A stretch of 64,000 nt of DNA from Glaciecola sp965660625 (GTDB lineage Bacteria; Pseudomonadota; Gammaproteobacteria; Enterobacterales; Alteromonadaceae). The notes beneath the pieces were generated by a model that saw nothing but the letters and a program-made list of their open reading frames with translations, searched no databases and was not told the origin of the DNA. Position 1 is the first letter of the stretch, and each line of letters opens with the position of its first letter. Location: NCBI GenBank assembly GCA_965660625.1, contig CBFIAR010000009.1, forward strand, positions 1 through 64,000. The letters run 5' to 3'. Shown here piece by piece: positions 18,863 to 27,876 of the stretch. Both the position numbers and the translations under genes were made by a program.

Positions 18863-19123
18863 CTATGGTGTTGGTTCAGCTTTTGATGATTTGTGTTTGT
18901 CCTGATCCATTTCCCTTTTTACAAGCAAAAAGGTAAGAAACATTTTGGTAGGTAGAGATAAGGCCATGCCAATCGCGACGCAGCCTGCACTAATGATGAT
19001 GCCATTTACGCCCATATTTTCAATGGTTTGATTGAATAAGTGAAAGTAGACACCCAAGAGTATTAAACTAATGCCAACGCTTATGACTATCTTGAGCGTT
19101 AAAATAATTTTTTTATCAGTCAT
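18863..19123 (-). CDS. Small two-helix membrane protein, unknown function
   Basis: An 86-residue product starting MTDKKIILTLKIVISVG with two hydrophobic helices (about 8-28 and 38-70) and a polar C-terminal tail ending KSSKAEPTP. I do not recognise a family. The start lies 14 bp before a short AT-rich stretch, and codon usage looks like that of the neighbours. It stands alone between the DUF885 gene and the divergent dehydrogenase gene. Confidence 0.6.
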   Translation of the reverse strand: MTDKKIILTLKIVISVGISLILLGVYFHLFNQTIENMGVNGIIISAGCVAIGMALSLPTKMFLTFLLVKREMDQDKHKSSKAEPTP

Positions 19124-19354
19124 TTAGATCTCTTATATTGAGCAGGTATGCTATGAAAAATAGCTAATTTGAAGACGAAACATAAAGCATGTTTTACTCT
19201 ACGCCTTTAATGTTTAGACAGTCTTGATCTGAATCATAGCTGAGTCTTTTACTTCGTTTTTCGCTCGCTTGACTGCGCCACTCTGCTTTTTACAAAATTT
19301 AGTCTATTATTGTTTTCTATTACCATAATTTTAACAGTGCTTTGAGGATGAATA

Positions 19355-20344
19355 ATGCTAAATTGGGGAGTTATTGGCTGCGGAGAAATAGCAAACACTT
19401 TTGCGAATGGATTGGCTTGTTTGGACTCAGGGAAACTTATTGCATGTGCTTCAAAATCGATGCAAAGAGCTCATGCTTGGGCTGAAAGTCAAAAGTCAGA
19501 GCACAATATAACTAAAGTCTATAACAGTTATAAAGCATTGCTCGCGGACGACGATATTGATGCCGTATATGTGGCTAACACACACAACTTTCATTACGAA
19601 TCAGTTAAGCTCTGCTTGCAGCATCATAAACACGTATTATGCGAAAAACCAATCACCCTAAATGCAAAACAAGCGACAGAACTTTACGCCCTTGCACGAA
19701 AAAACAATTGTTTTTTAATGGAGGCGGTTTGGACTCGTTTTTTGCCGGCTGTTCGCATGTTACAAAAAGTGTTATCGGATAATGCTATTGGCGATGTGCT
19801 TAGTTTGCGAGCCGATTTTAGTATCAATCCAAAGTTAGAGCCAAGTCATCGATTAAGGAATAAAGCACTTGCAGGCGGCGCTTTATTAGACCTTGGTATT
19901 TATCCTATCACCTTCTCATTTATCGTCTTTGGTGGAGCCCCTGAGAATATCCAAAGCTCAGCGGTTATGGACAGCACTGGTGTTGATGAAAGATCGTTTT
20001 ATTTATTCGAATACAGCGACGGTCGCAGGGCGTCATTGTCTTCAGGATATAGCCATGCGGCACCTACTGAGGCGATAATTGCTGGTTCCTCAGGTTATAT
20101 CCGAGTGCCTCACTTTTTGGGCGCACAAGAGTTTACAGTGAACGCGGAAGGGCATGAACCCCAAACTTACCGCTATCCCTTCAACGCGAACGAAGACTTC
20201 AGTTTTGAAATTCAACACACGCATGATTGTATTGCGCAGGGTTTGCAGCAAAGTCCCATATTGCCTCAAGACGAAAGCATTCAAGTGATGGAAACGATGG
20301 ACGCGGTAAGAGCGCAGTGGGATTTATGCTATAGCGATGAATAG
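19355..20344 (+). CDS. Gfo/Idh/MocA-family NAD(P)-dependent oxidoreductase
   Basis: A cytosolic dehydrogenase of 329 residues, probably acting on a sugar or a trans-dihydrodiol-like substrate. The N-terminal Rossmann motif is VIGCGEIANTFANG, followed by the family CEKPITLNAKQA segment with the key lysine and the LLDLGIYPI motif of the C-terminal sheet domain, which carries a conserved histidine region in related enzymes. The ATG at 19355 follows GAGG by 7 bp; another ATG at 19348 is out of frame. It lies between two DUF885 genes of opposite strand and is probably expressed alone. The exact substrate cannot be told. Confidence 0.85.
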   Translation: MLNWGVIGCGEIANTFANGLACLDSGKLIACASKSMQRAHAWAESQKSEHNITKVYNSYKALLADDDIDAVYVANTHNFHYESVKLCLQHHKHVLCEKPITLNAKQATELYALARKNNCFLMEAVWTRFLPAVRMLQKVLSDNAIGDVLSLRADFSINPKLEPSHRLRNKALAGGALLDLGIYPITFSFIVFGGAPENIQSSAVMDSTGVDERSFYLFEYSDGRRASLSSGYSHAAPTEAIIAGSSGYIRVPHFLGAQEFTVNAEGHEPQTYRYPFNANEDFSFEIQHTHDCIAQGLQQSPILPQDESIQVMETMDAVRAQWDLCYSDE

Positions 20345-20437
20345 CAAGTGCCTATAGCAGTCATACGAGCCAAGTCGGTAAAAGGGAAGTTTCGGCATAT
20401 TGCGGTCACTAGGGCCACCAAATTTAACACAACCTTG

Positions 20438-20537
20438 GTCATTGCCGCGAAAGCGGTAACCTCGTTGATATACTATTGAGCTGTCAATTTTCAGCCTACT
20501 AGTGGGTTTACGAGGTCTCCACTTTCGTGGAGATGAC
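20438..20537. repeat. Inverted pair of REP-like palindromic repeats
   Basis: Two 28-bp units in opposite orientation. Unit 1 (20438-20465) begins GTCATTGCCGCGAAAGCGGT and ends AACCTCGT. Unit 2, read on the minus strand from 20537 to 20510, begins GTCATCTCCACGAAAGTGGA and ends GACCTCGT. Each has its own stem (CCGCGAAAGCGG, CTCCACGAAAGTGGAG), with compensating differences between units. This is the layout of REP/BIME elements. It explains an 82-codon open frame here whose product contains SSPRKWRPRK, a known artefact of such repeats. Confidence 0.75.
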
Positions 20538-20593
20538 GGTGGGTTTAAAATAACATTGCCAATTTTCCTCATGTTCTTGTGTATTGCAATGCT

Positions 20594-22420
20594 CTAGGGG
20601 GAACTCGCTTTCAATTTCGCTTCAATATATTGATCAACTAATCGTTCCATAATATCCAGTGGAACGGCGCCGTTTTTCAAAATGACATCATGAAACTCGC
20701 CCAATGAGAATTTATCACCTAACGCTTTTTGTGCTTTGGCTCTCACTTCAAGAATTTTCATCATACCGACTTTGTAAGCAGTCGCTTGGCCTGGCAAAAC
20801 AATATAGCGCTCAATTTCAGATGTAACGTCCGATTCTGCCATGCCGGTATTAACCAGCATATATTCAATAGCCGCTTCACGTGTCCAACGCTTAGCATGA
20901 ATACCAGTATCAACCACTAAACGCACTGCTCTAAACAGTTCAGCTTGCAGTCGACCGATGTTATCAAAAGGGTCATCTTGAAAACCCAATTCCCACGCTA
21001 AATACTCTGCATACAAGGCCCAGCCTTCTACATAAGCAGTGAAAGGAGAGATTGTTCTGAATATAGGGATACCTTCCAACTCCATCGCAATGGCAATTTG
21101 AAAATGATGTCCCGGTATACCTTCATGATACGTCAAGGTGCGCATTGAATAAGTTGGCGTTGCTTTTATGTCGTATAAATTGGCAAAGAATACACCGGGT
21201 CGTGCGCCGTCGATAGAGGGTTGCTGATAGTACGCACCGGGTGCTGTTTTTTCCTTAAACAATGGAATGCGCTTCACTTCCATTCCGGCCTTAGGCCTTA
21301 GCGAAAATGCATCTCCTAAACCGGCATCTATTTCGTCCAAAATAGTTTGGTAGTCCAGCAAAATTTGTTCGCGTCCTTCGTCAGTATCAGGATAATAAAA
21401 GCGCTCGTCATTTGCCAGAGCATTAATAGCAGGTGTAAAACCCGTGCTAATATCAAAGCCTTCACTGCCAAGGATGCGTAAAATTTCGGCTTGAATACGA
21501 TCAACTTCAGCTAATCCGATATTGTGAATTTGATCTGCGCTGTAGTCCGTGGTTGTGAAAAAACGCAGTGCGAGTTTGTAAACATCTTCACCCTCAGGAA
21601 TTTGCCAAATGCCATCGTTCATGCCGGCTTTATCTTCTAGTTCTGAAAAGTAAGCGATTAGCATTTTATAGGTAGGGTAAACCGTGGTTTCAATCTGCGC
21701 TTGTGTCTGCTTGAGTAAATCGTCATATTGCTCAGAAGGGATGAGCTCTGTTTTCTTCATCTTTTCATGTAAAGAAGTATAAAGAATATTTTCCGTGGAA
21801 GGTTTGTCGACAAACCCTTGCATCTCATCAATCACGCGATGCACAACAAATTTCGGTGGAATAATTCCTTTCTCTTCACGAATTTGAAGGCCTTCCATCA
21901 TTTGCTCAAAATAGCGCTTTGATTCACTTAAGCGTGAAATGTAGTTCTGCACACTTTCAACATCGGTAATCGCGTGCTGGGAATCCATAAAGCTAGGGAA
22001 GTTGCTTTGCGCACCAGACATTTGATTGAAGGGGTAATTGTGATGCTGATATTTTTCAAATCCTTCGATAGTATCAAACAAATATAAAGCAATTTCTTTT
22101 GAAAGCTTCTGGTCTTCGCTGAGATCTTCATACTGTAAAAGCACCTGCTTCGCATCGCGTAAGTTGGCGAACATCGCTGAAGAGGCGGCCTCACTCGCAT
22201 CATCTAAGTGAGCGTTGTGGCCCGTGATGCCGATACTTTCAAGTACGCCAATAGAGGTTAATGTTTCTGGGCTTTTAAGCGCTTGTTTTATGAGTGTGCG
22301 GTCGAGAAATACTCTGAAAGAAAAAGGTTTTTCAGCCTTCCACTCATGCGTTGCAACTGCACCTGTAATGACAAGAATGCCAAGCACAACAATGCCGAGC
22401 CATTTAAAGAATGTCTTCAT
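20594..22420 (-). CDS. DUF885-family protein (putative metallopeptidase), second of two
   Basis: The start at 22420 (MKTFFKWLGIVVLGILVITG) gives a membrane-anchored or exported protein of 608 residues. An in-frame ATG at 22510 would add a hydrophobic but unrelated stretch. The DUF885 motifs TYHEGIPGHHFQIAIAMELEG and AYVEGWALYAEYLAW align with those of the first copy at 16821-18725. Unlike that copy it has no lipobox, only an N-terminal helix. Presumed envelope metallopeptidase of unknown substrate. It ends 56 bp after the REP-like repeat pair. Confidence 0.83.
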   Translation of the reverse strand: MKTFFKWLGIVVLGILVITGAVATHEWKAEKPFSFRVFLDRTLIKQALKSPETLTSIGVLESIGITGHNAHLDDASEAASSAMFANLRDAKQVLLQYEDLSEDQKLSKEIALYLFDTIEGFEKYQHHNYPFNQMSGAQSNFPSFMDSQHAITDVESVQNYISRLSESKRYFEQMMEGLQIREEKGIIPPKFVVHRVIDEMQGFVDKPSTENILYTSLHEKMKKTELIPSEQYDDLLKQTQAQIETTVYPTYKMLIAYFSELEDKAGMNDGIWQIPEGEDVYKLALRFFTTTDYSADQIHNIGLAEVDRIQAEILRILGSEGFDISTGFTPAINALANDERFYYPDTDEGREQILLDYQTILDEIDAGLGDAFSLRPKAGMEVKRIPLFKEKTAPGAYYQQPSIDGARPGVFFANLYDIKATPTYSMRTLTYHEGIPGHHFQIAIAMELEGIPIFRTISPFTAYVEGWALYAEYLAWELGFQDDPFDNIGRLQAELFRAVRLVVDTGIHAKRWTREAAIEYMLVNTGMAESDVTSEIERYIVLPGQATAYKVGMMKILEVRAKAQKALGDKFSLGEFHDVILKNGAVPLDIMERLVDQYIEAKLKASSP

Positions 22421-22579
22421 GATTTGCTTATCCCTGTTTAACGTTTTATATCTTCCGATGATGATTGTAATGCTAATTGAGAAAGAATAGCTACCGTAAT
22501 TGCTCAACAATCCCTGCCGTAAGTTAGCTTTTTTAACTTATCTACTAGTTGCACTTTATGGCTCTAGTTTATTGATGCG

Positions 22580-22891
22580 TTACAAAACACCCGCTTCAAT
22601 TAACGGCAATATCCAATAGCGTATTCGCTTACTGTTATTGGTTGTGCTGAGTAGCTCACAAAGTTGCTCTGATGTAGATGTCTGATGCAGTACTTCAAAC
22701 CGAAAAAAGTCTCGATAGCCTTCAACCTGTTCTCTGATATTGTAGTGGCCATGTTCTTTGCTAAAGCCTTGAATTTTGGCTAAGCTGAAGCCGCTTATGA
22801 AGGTTTCCTCCATCAGTGTATCAACTACTTTATCTTTCAAATCTTCAGGCACAATTGCGACGAGCATCAGATCATTTTGTGTTAGCGCCAC
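22580..22891 (-). CDS. DUF3240 family protein (PII-like), downstream of the decayed RND pump
   Basis: A 103-residue protein starting MALTQNDLMLVAIVPEDLKD, with the fold pattern of small PII-like regulators. DUF3240 proteins are normally encoded directly after CzcA/CusA-type heavy-metal efflux genes. Here the ATG overlaps the end of the czcA remnant by 20 bp, confirming the historical pairing. The frame is intact although the pump gene is broken, so the protein may be a leftover or poorly translated. Confidence 0.8.
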   Translation of the reverse strand: MALTQNDLMLVAIVPEDLKDKVVDTLMEETFISGFSLAKIQGFSKEHGHYNIREQVEGYRDFFRFEVLHQTSTSEQLCELLSTTNNSKRIRYWILPLIEAGVL

Positions 22892-24662
22892 GGCGATTCT
22901 CCAACCAAATATAAAACACGGGAATTAAAAACAAAGTGGTAAAAGTAGAAGTAAATAAACCACCAATGACCACAATGGCAAGCGGTTTTTGAATCTCAGC
23001 ACCAGGCCCAGTAGCAAAAGCAAGTGGGAAAAGGCCAAACATTGCGGTGCTAGCCGTCATCAATACAGGGCGTAAACGTCGTTTTGCGCCACTAACGATG
23101 CGCTCAACCACGTCGGTTACTGCAAACTTGGTTTGTTCAAAATAACTGACCATGACGACACCGTTCAAAACTGCTACACCAAGCAGAGCAATGAAGCCGA
23201 CAGAAGCAGGCACAGACAAAAACTCGCCGCTTAAATAAAGTGCGATAACACCACCCATCGTCGCAAACGGTATATTGGCTAATATCAGGCCTGCCTTGCT
23301 TAAGGATCCAAATGTGGTAAATAAAATAATGAGGATCAAGCCAAGTGCGATAGGAATTACGAGCATAAGATTAGTTGCTGCTCTTTGTTGATTTTCAAAT
23401 TCGCCGCCAAAATTAAGTGTATAACCGACCGGTAAGTCTAGTGATGTTGAAAGAAGCTCTTTCAGTTCCTCGACAAAACCAACAATATCTCTTTCTTCTA
23501 CATTTGTAGTAACAACCGCAAATCGATTGCTGTTTTCGCGCTCTATTAGGATTGGTCCTTGTTTAAACGATACATTAGCTATGCTTGAAAGAGGCATTAA
23601 ACTCGCATCTGGCATCAATATCGTCATTTGTTGTAGATCGTTTATTGTTCCAGGTTTGAGTTTGCTAGAGTTCGTTAGCCCAAATACGATGGGCGTTTTT
23701 TTCTTACCTTCGATTAAGGTAGAAAGCTCCGTGGATTCAATTTGTGACTTAACAAAAAGAGATAGCTCCGCTATTGTCATATCGTAAGCACTGGCAATTT
23801 CTGGCTTCAACCTTATGTTCAAGAAGTCACCGCCCTCAATGACAGAGGCATTAACGTCAACGCTACCTTCTAATGTTCGTGCTTTTTCACTTATCTGTTC
23901 AGCTAGCTTAGCTAATACCGCAATTTCGTTACCGAATACTTTAATTGAAACATCACCGGTACTGCCCGTGAGCATTTCAGAAACGCGCATTTGAATAGGT
24001 TGCGTAAAGCCAACGTTAATGCCTGGAAAACCTTCCATTACCTTGCGAATTTCTTCAATGAGTTCTTGTTTGCTGTCAAAGCGCCAAGTATCAACAGGAG
24101 CCAATTCCATGAAAACATCAGTTTCATTTAAACTCATTGGGTCCAAGCCAATTTCATCAGAGCCAACTCGAGCTACAATTTGCTTAATTTCGGGGATATT
24201 GGCAAGTAAGGCCTTCTATATTTGAATGTCTAGGTCGGTTGAAGCCTGCAAAGAAATGTTGGCCGACTTTTCTAGCTGCACAATAATATCCCCCTCATCA
24301 AGCACAGACATAAAGGTTTTTCCGAGCAGGCTATAAAGTACAATACTCCCGACTAACACTACTAGGGTGACTATTATCACAGGAGTAGGTTTTAATACTG
24401 TGCGTTTTAGTGCAGCGTGATATTTCTCTTGCAACCAAATTACGAAATGCGGCTCGCTGATAGTATCGGCTTTGAGCAATAGTGAGGCTAGCGCAGGTAT
24501 TACGGTGAGCGACAATACCAATGACGAAAGCATGGCAAATACAATGGTAATGGCGACTGGCTTAAATAGCTTACCTTCTAGTCCTGTTAGCGTTAGCAGC
24601 GGGGAGAAAACGATAATGACGATGATCGTTCCCGACACCACTGGAACCGTATAAGGAGTCAT
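22872..24662 (-). pseudogene. CzcA/CusA-family RND efflux pump, 5'-truncated with an in-frame amber codon
   Basis: Remnant of the inner-membrane subunit of a heavy-metal RND exporter. What remains starts at VVSGTIIVIIVF, normally about residue 440 of roughly 1,040, so the N-terminal 40 percent is missing. A single reading frame then runs to 22872 but contains TAG at 24216-24218 in the context IQI-stop-KALLANIPEIKQ. Both sides are in the same frame and both match the family (GSDEIGLDPM, then the second set of membrane helices), so this is a nonsense change and not a frameshift. No periplasmic adaptor or outer membrane genes are nearby. The 5' break coincides with the repeat scar at 24679-24722. 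Confidence 0.88.
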
Positions 24663-24678
24663 TCAGCTTTTGATAAAT

Positions 24679-24722
24679 CAACGTTCCTGACCCTATCGAT
24701 TTTATCCAACGAATCTGACCCC
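24679..24722 (-). repeat. Short direct repeats at the czcA breakpoint
   Basis: On the minus strand, GGGTCAGATTCGTTG (24721-24707) and GGGTCAGGAACGTTG (24693-24679) are direct repeats differing at three positions, 28 bp apart. GGGTCAG-type ends resemble relics of small repeat-associated mobile elements seen in gammaproteobacterial spacers (from memory). They lie between the truncated end of czcA and the chemoreceptor gene. Confidence 0.45.
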
Positions 24723-24821
24723 GCAGGTCTCCGTTAACCTTAAACCCAGCAAAATCTGCATCTGTTTAATAGATCAGGGATATCGTATATTCTTCTTATA
24801 CTCAAGGGTTATTGCAAGAAA

Positions 24822-26825
24822 CTACAATTTAAATTGAGAAAGCGATTTTTCTACCGCTTCTATATTCGCAGTCATCTCTTCCACTATTTCATTGTTGTTT
24901 TGCGCACCTGCATTGATCAAGTTCACTTTATCTGCGATCAACCTCGATTTGTCTTTTATGTGAATAACGGCTGCTGACTGCTCTTCTGCCGCTACAGCAA
25001 CACTAGTTATCATTTTAGTCAAATTTCCAATAGTACTATTGATGTTCGTTAATGACTCCCCGGCAATGATCGATTTGTCACTGTTGACCGCAACTTCATT
25101 TTCACAACTGGACATAGATGTAAATGCTGCATTTGTATCTTCTTGGATTTTGTCAATAACTGACGCGATTTCCTTCGTTGAATCGGCTGTTCTTTGTGCG
25201 AGAGTTCTTACTTCATCGGCCACAACAGCGAAACCTCTGCCTTGCTCTCCAGCTCTCGCTGCCTCTATTGCGGCGTTTAATGCCAGAAGGTTAGTTTGCG
25301 CAGAGATACCCTCTATGACGCTTATAATTTGGCCTATTTTTTCAGCCTGTTCTTTTAACGAATTTATTTTCTCAGAGGACAGTGCAACTGCAGTGACAAT
25401 AGAACCCATTCCTTCAATGACTTCACTTACGGCTTTTTGACCACCTTCAGTTAATTCAATTACGTTTTGTGAACTTTGTGAAGCTGAATTGCAATTCTCC
25501 GCAACACTCTGGGCGGTTTCACTCATTTCAAGGTTTGCATGTGACACTTCACCTGACAAATTATTAATCTCTTTCAGACCATTAGCATTCTCAAGAGTCG
25601 TTTTGCGCGTTTTATCAATATTATACCGTATAAGCTGAGTTGCTTTAGTGGTGTCACTTACAATGTCGTGTAACTTGATAATGAACTTATTAAAACTGTC
25701 AGACAACTCACCAATTTCATCATTGGAATTTATGTCGATTCGTTGTGTTAAATCGCCATTACCTTCAGATATTTCTTTAACTCGAAGTGTGACCGATTCA
25801 AGCGGAGTAACAATCAGTACTTTGGCGAAGTAACCAATTGCCGCTGTCAATAGAAGACCTAAAACTAATACAACAAATAAAAATATATCCGTTGTGTTTT
25901 GAGTCGTTGCAATATTATTTGTTTGACCTTCAACAGCTTGGTCACCAATTTCTTCGAATTCTTCCATAAAGCTAAGTAATGTATCTGTTGATTCACCGTA
26001 CTTGGTTCGAGCTTTGTAAAATGCATCATATTTCACTAGCAACTCATCAATATTTTTGACGTGAATCGAAAATGCTTGTTTGTAAGCAGCCTTCATAGAC
26101 ATGCTTGAATTGGGTAGCGAAATATCAAAATGACCCGTATTAAGCATCTCATTTGCCGCTTCAGTCTGAAATTCAATTGCGTCATAAATGTTTTTCTTGA
26201 TGTTTGAGTCTGGAGACCTAGAACGATAGCGCTCGACATGATACAGCGAGGTCAATAAACCTATGTTAGCTTCCATACCTCCGTCGGCCGCTTCCCATTT
26301 TCCACTTATACCATCATTCCAGCTAAAAGATTTATTAGGTTCATTTCTGAGGACTTCAACTGCACCGTCTCCTCGCTCTTCTAACACTTCCCCTAGTGCG
26401 ACAAAATCAAATACTGCATTTTGATAGGTGAGCAATGCTGCTTGGTAGATATCATAATCATCTAGCAAAACGTCCCGACTATTTGCATAATTACTCAATA
26501 GACCATCCAATTTATTGATTGCTTCGTCTTTCACGACCTTAGCTGTCTTTAATCGTGATATCGCCTCATCTGCCACTTGTGTAGCTTCTTTTATTTTGGC
26601 TTTTGCTGAGCTATCGCCGTTTAGGTATTGGTCGGTGGCAATCAATTGCCCCTGAATACCAATAGTACCCTCCATTGCCCCATCTGCAGTCATCCAAGCA
26701 GGTCCGACTACATAATCCAGGATAGAAGACATGTTTTTTACACCCCAATATCCCACGACACCCATTATTAAAAATAGTGCACTAAATAGCGCCACAGCGA
26801 TGTTTGTTTTGTTTGCAATTTTCAT
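24822..26825 (-). CDS. Methyl-accepting chemotaxis protein
   Basis: Inner-membrane chemoreceptor of 667 residues. The start at 26825 (MKIANKTNIAVALFSALF) follows the porin stop by 10 bp; longer starts would overlap the porin. TM1 is at about 8-28, a long periplasmic helical sensor of roughly 270 residues follows, then TM2 near 305-325, a HAMP domain with ISEGNGDLTQRI, and the signalling domain with the conserved hairpin tip EQGRGFAVVADEVRTLAQR. It ends without a CheR-binding pentapeptide. Co-transcription with an OprB-like porin suggests a sugar or related solute as ligand, by inference. Confidence 0.92.
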   Translation of the reverse strand: MKIANKTNIAVALFSALFLIMGVVGYWGVKNMSSILDYVVGPAWMTADGAMEGTIGIQGQLIATDQYLNGDSSAKAKIKEATQVADEAISRLKTAKVVKDEAINKLDGLLSNYANSRDVLLDDYDIYQAALLTYQNAVFDFVALGEVLEERGDGAVEVLRNEPNKSFSWNDGISGKWEAADGGMEANIGLLTSLYHVERYRSRSPDSNIKKNIYDAIEFQTEAANEMLNTGHFDISLPNSSMSMKAAYKQAFSIHVKNIDELLVKYDAFYKARTKYGESTDTLLSFMEEFEEIGDQAVEGQTNNIATTQNTTDIFLFVVLVLGLLLTAAIGYFAKVLIVTPLESVTLRVKEISEGNGDLTQRIDINSNDEIGELSDSFNKFIIKLHDIVSDTTKATQLIRYNIDKTRKTTLENANGLKEINNLSGEVSHANLEMSETAQSVAENCNSASQSSQNVIELTEGGQKAVSEVIEGMGSIVTAVALSSEKINSLKEQAEKIGQIISVIEGISAQTNLLALNAAIEAARAGEQGRGFAVVADEVRTLAQRTADSTKEIASVIDKIQEDTNAAFTSMSSCENEVAVNSDKSIIAGESLTNINSTIGNLTKMITSVAVAAEEQSAAVIHIKDKSRLIADKVNLINAGAQNNNEIVEEMTANIEAVEKSLSQFKL

Positions 26826-26835
26826 TTGTCTGACC

Positions 26836-27876
26836 TTAAAAACTGAATACTGTGCGAAGAGTAACAACGAGCGCGTCTGACGTGAATTTGTCACTACCGG
26901 GGCTAATAATGTACTGAATATCTGGTTTTAACGCGATGTGCTGGTTTAACTGATATCGATAGAATATTTCAATGGAAGTTTCATTCTTGTTTAATTCATC
27001 GTGCAAATATTGACTGGTATTAATACGGGTCATGCCTATGCCAGCGCTGTCACCCTCGTTTTTAAACGTATCATACAATACTAGGCCTATACCAAGATGC
27101 AGGTCAATTTCCCCCACTGAGTCGTCAGCATATCCAAGTTGGGAATACCATCCAGCAGAAGCAGCGTTAAGCCACGATAAGGATAAGTCGCCTTCAGCTA
27201 CCAAGTAGTAGCCGGATGTACCGTCTTGGCTCGCCGTCACGTCTAGTCTATCTATATCACCTGTTTGGTTCCATACACCTAATTTCAATGTGGCACTTTT
27301 GAACTGAGTTTGCCATTCAGCTATGGTGAACACCTCATCAAATTCATTGCTTTCATCGGAATATATGCCTAACCCTATATGAGAAGTTTCATTGATATCT
27401 AAGAATACGTTCATCGATAGGGTGGGAATGGGGTAAGTTGGAAGAAACAAAATTGTAGGACTAAATCCCATTGAAGAATTTATAAATTCACCGCTATGGT
27501 CAACAAATCCAAACTCGGTATTTGCATCAACTTGACCCACTTTAAATCTCAAACCTAATTCGTCGTACTCACCTTGAAACCAAATTTCATAAAGCTTACT
27601 GAAATCATCTTCGTCGATATTTGAATACGCCTGCATGTCTCCAACATTATCACTACCATTCTCACCACGCTGCAACTGGCCCTCAATATACACGAGGTAA
27701 TCGTCATTCAGCTTGTACTCAAAGCTACCTACTGCTAATGTTCTTGACGTTCCTGCTTCATTAATGCCACCTGAAACGACATAACTCGAATCGTTGATAA
27801 CACTAATGCTAACTTCTTGCGCAGCTAGGCTTGCTGCCGTTAGCGAATAAACTCCAATTAGAAGGCTTTTTTTCAT
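26836..27876 (-). CDS. OprB-like carbohydrate-selective porin
   Basis: A 346-residue outer membrane beta-barrel with signal peptide MKKSLLIGVYSLTAASLAAQ. The closing strands, with YQLNQHIALKPDIQYI, SPGSD and a C-terminal VVTLRTVFSF ending in Phe, follow the OprB pattern (KPDxQYI...PG...Phe end). It is the first gene of an operon with the chemoreceptor at 24822-26825. OprB porins typically admit glucose or related sugars. It is shorter than typical OprB (about 420-450), so a specialised or reduced member is possible. Confidence 0.78.
   Translation of the reverse strand: MKKSLLIGVYSLTAASLAAQEVSISVINDSSYVVSGGINEAGTSRTLAVGSFEYKLNDDYLVYIEGQLQRGENGSDNVGDMQAYSNIDEDDFSKLYEIWFQGEYDELGLRFKVGQVDANTEFGFVDHSGEFINSSMGFSPTILFLPTYPIPTLSMNVFLDINETSHIGLGIYSDESNEFDEVFTIAEWQTQFKSATLKLGVWNQTGDIDRLDVTASQDGTSGYYLVAEGDLSLSWLNAASAGWYSQLGYADDSVGEIDLHLGIGLVLYDTFKNEGDSAGIGMTRINTSQYLHDELNKNETSIEIFYRYQLNQHIALKPDIQYIISPGSDKFTSDALVVTLRTVFSF

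Noticed and set aside
20324..20572. 82-codon open frame on the minus strand containing SSPRKWRPRK
   Set aside because: It is read through two REP-like palindromes, overlaps the end of the dehydrogenase gene and has no ribosome site; SPRK-type peptides are a known by-product of such repeats.
24146..24218. Initial reading of the pump gene as two separate genes or a frameshift
   Set aside because: Both segments are in the same frame and the intervening codons encode family-typical residues, so it is one frame with a nonsense codon.
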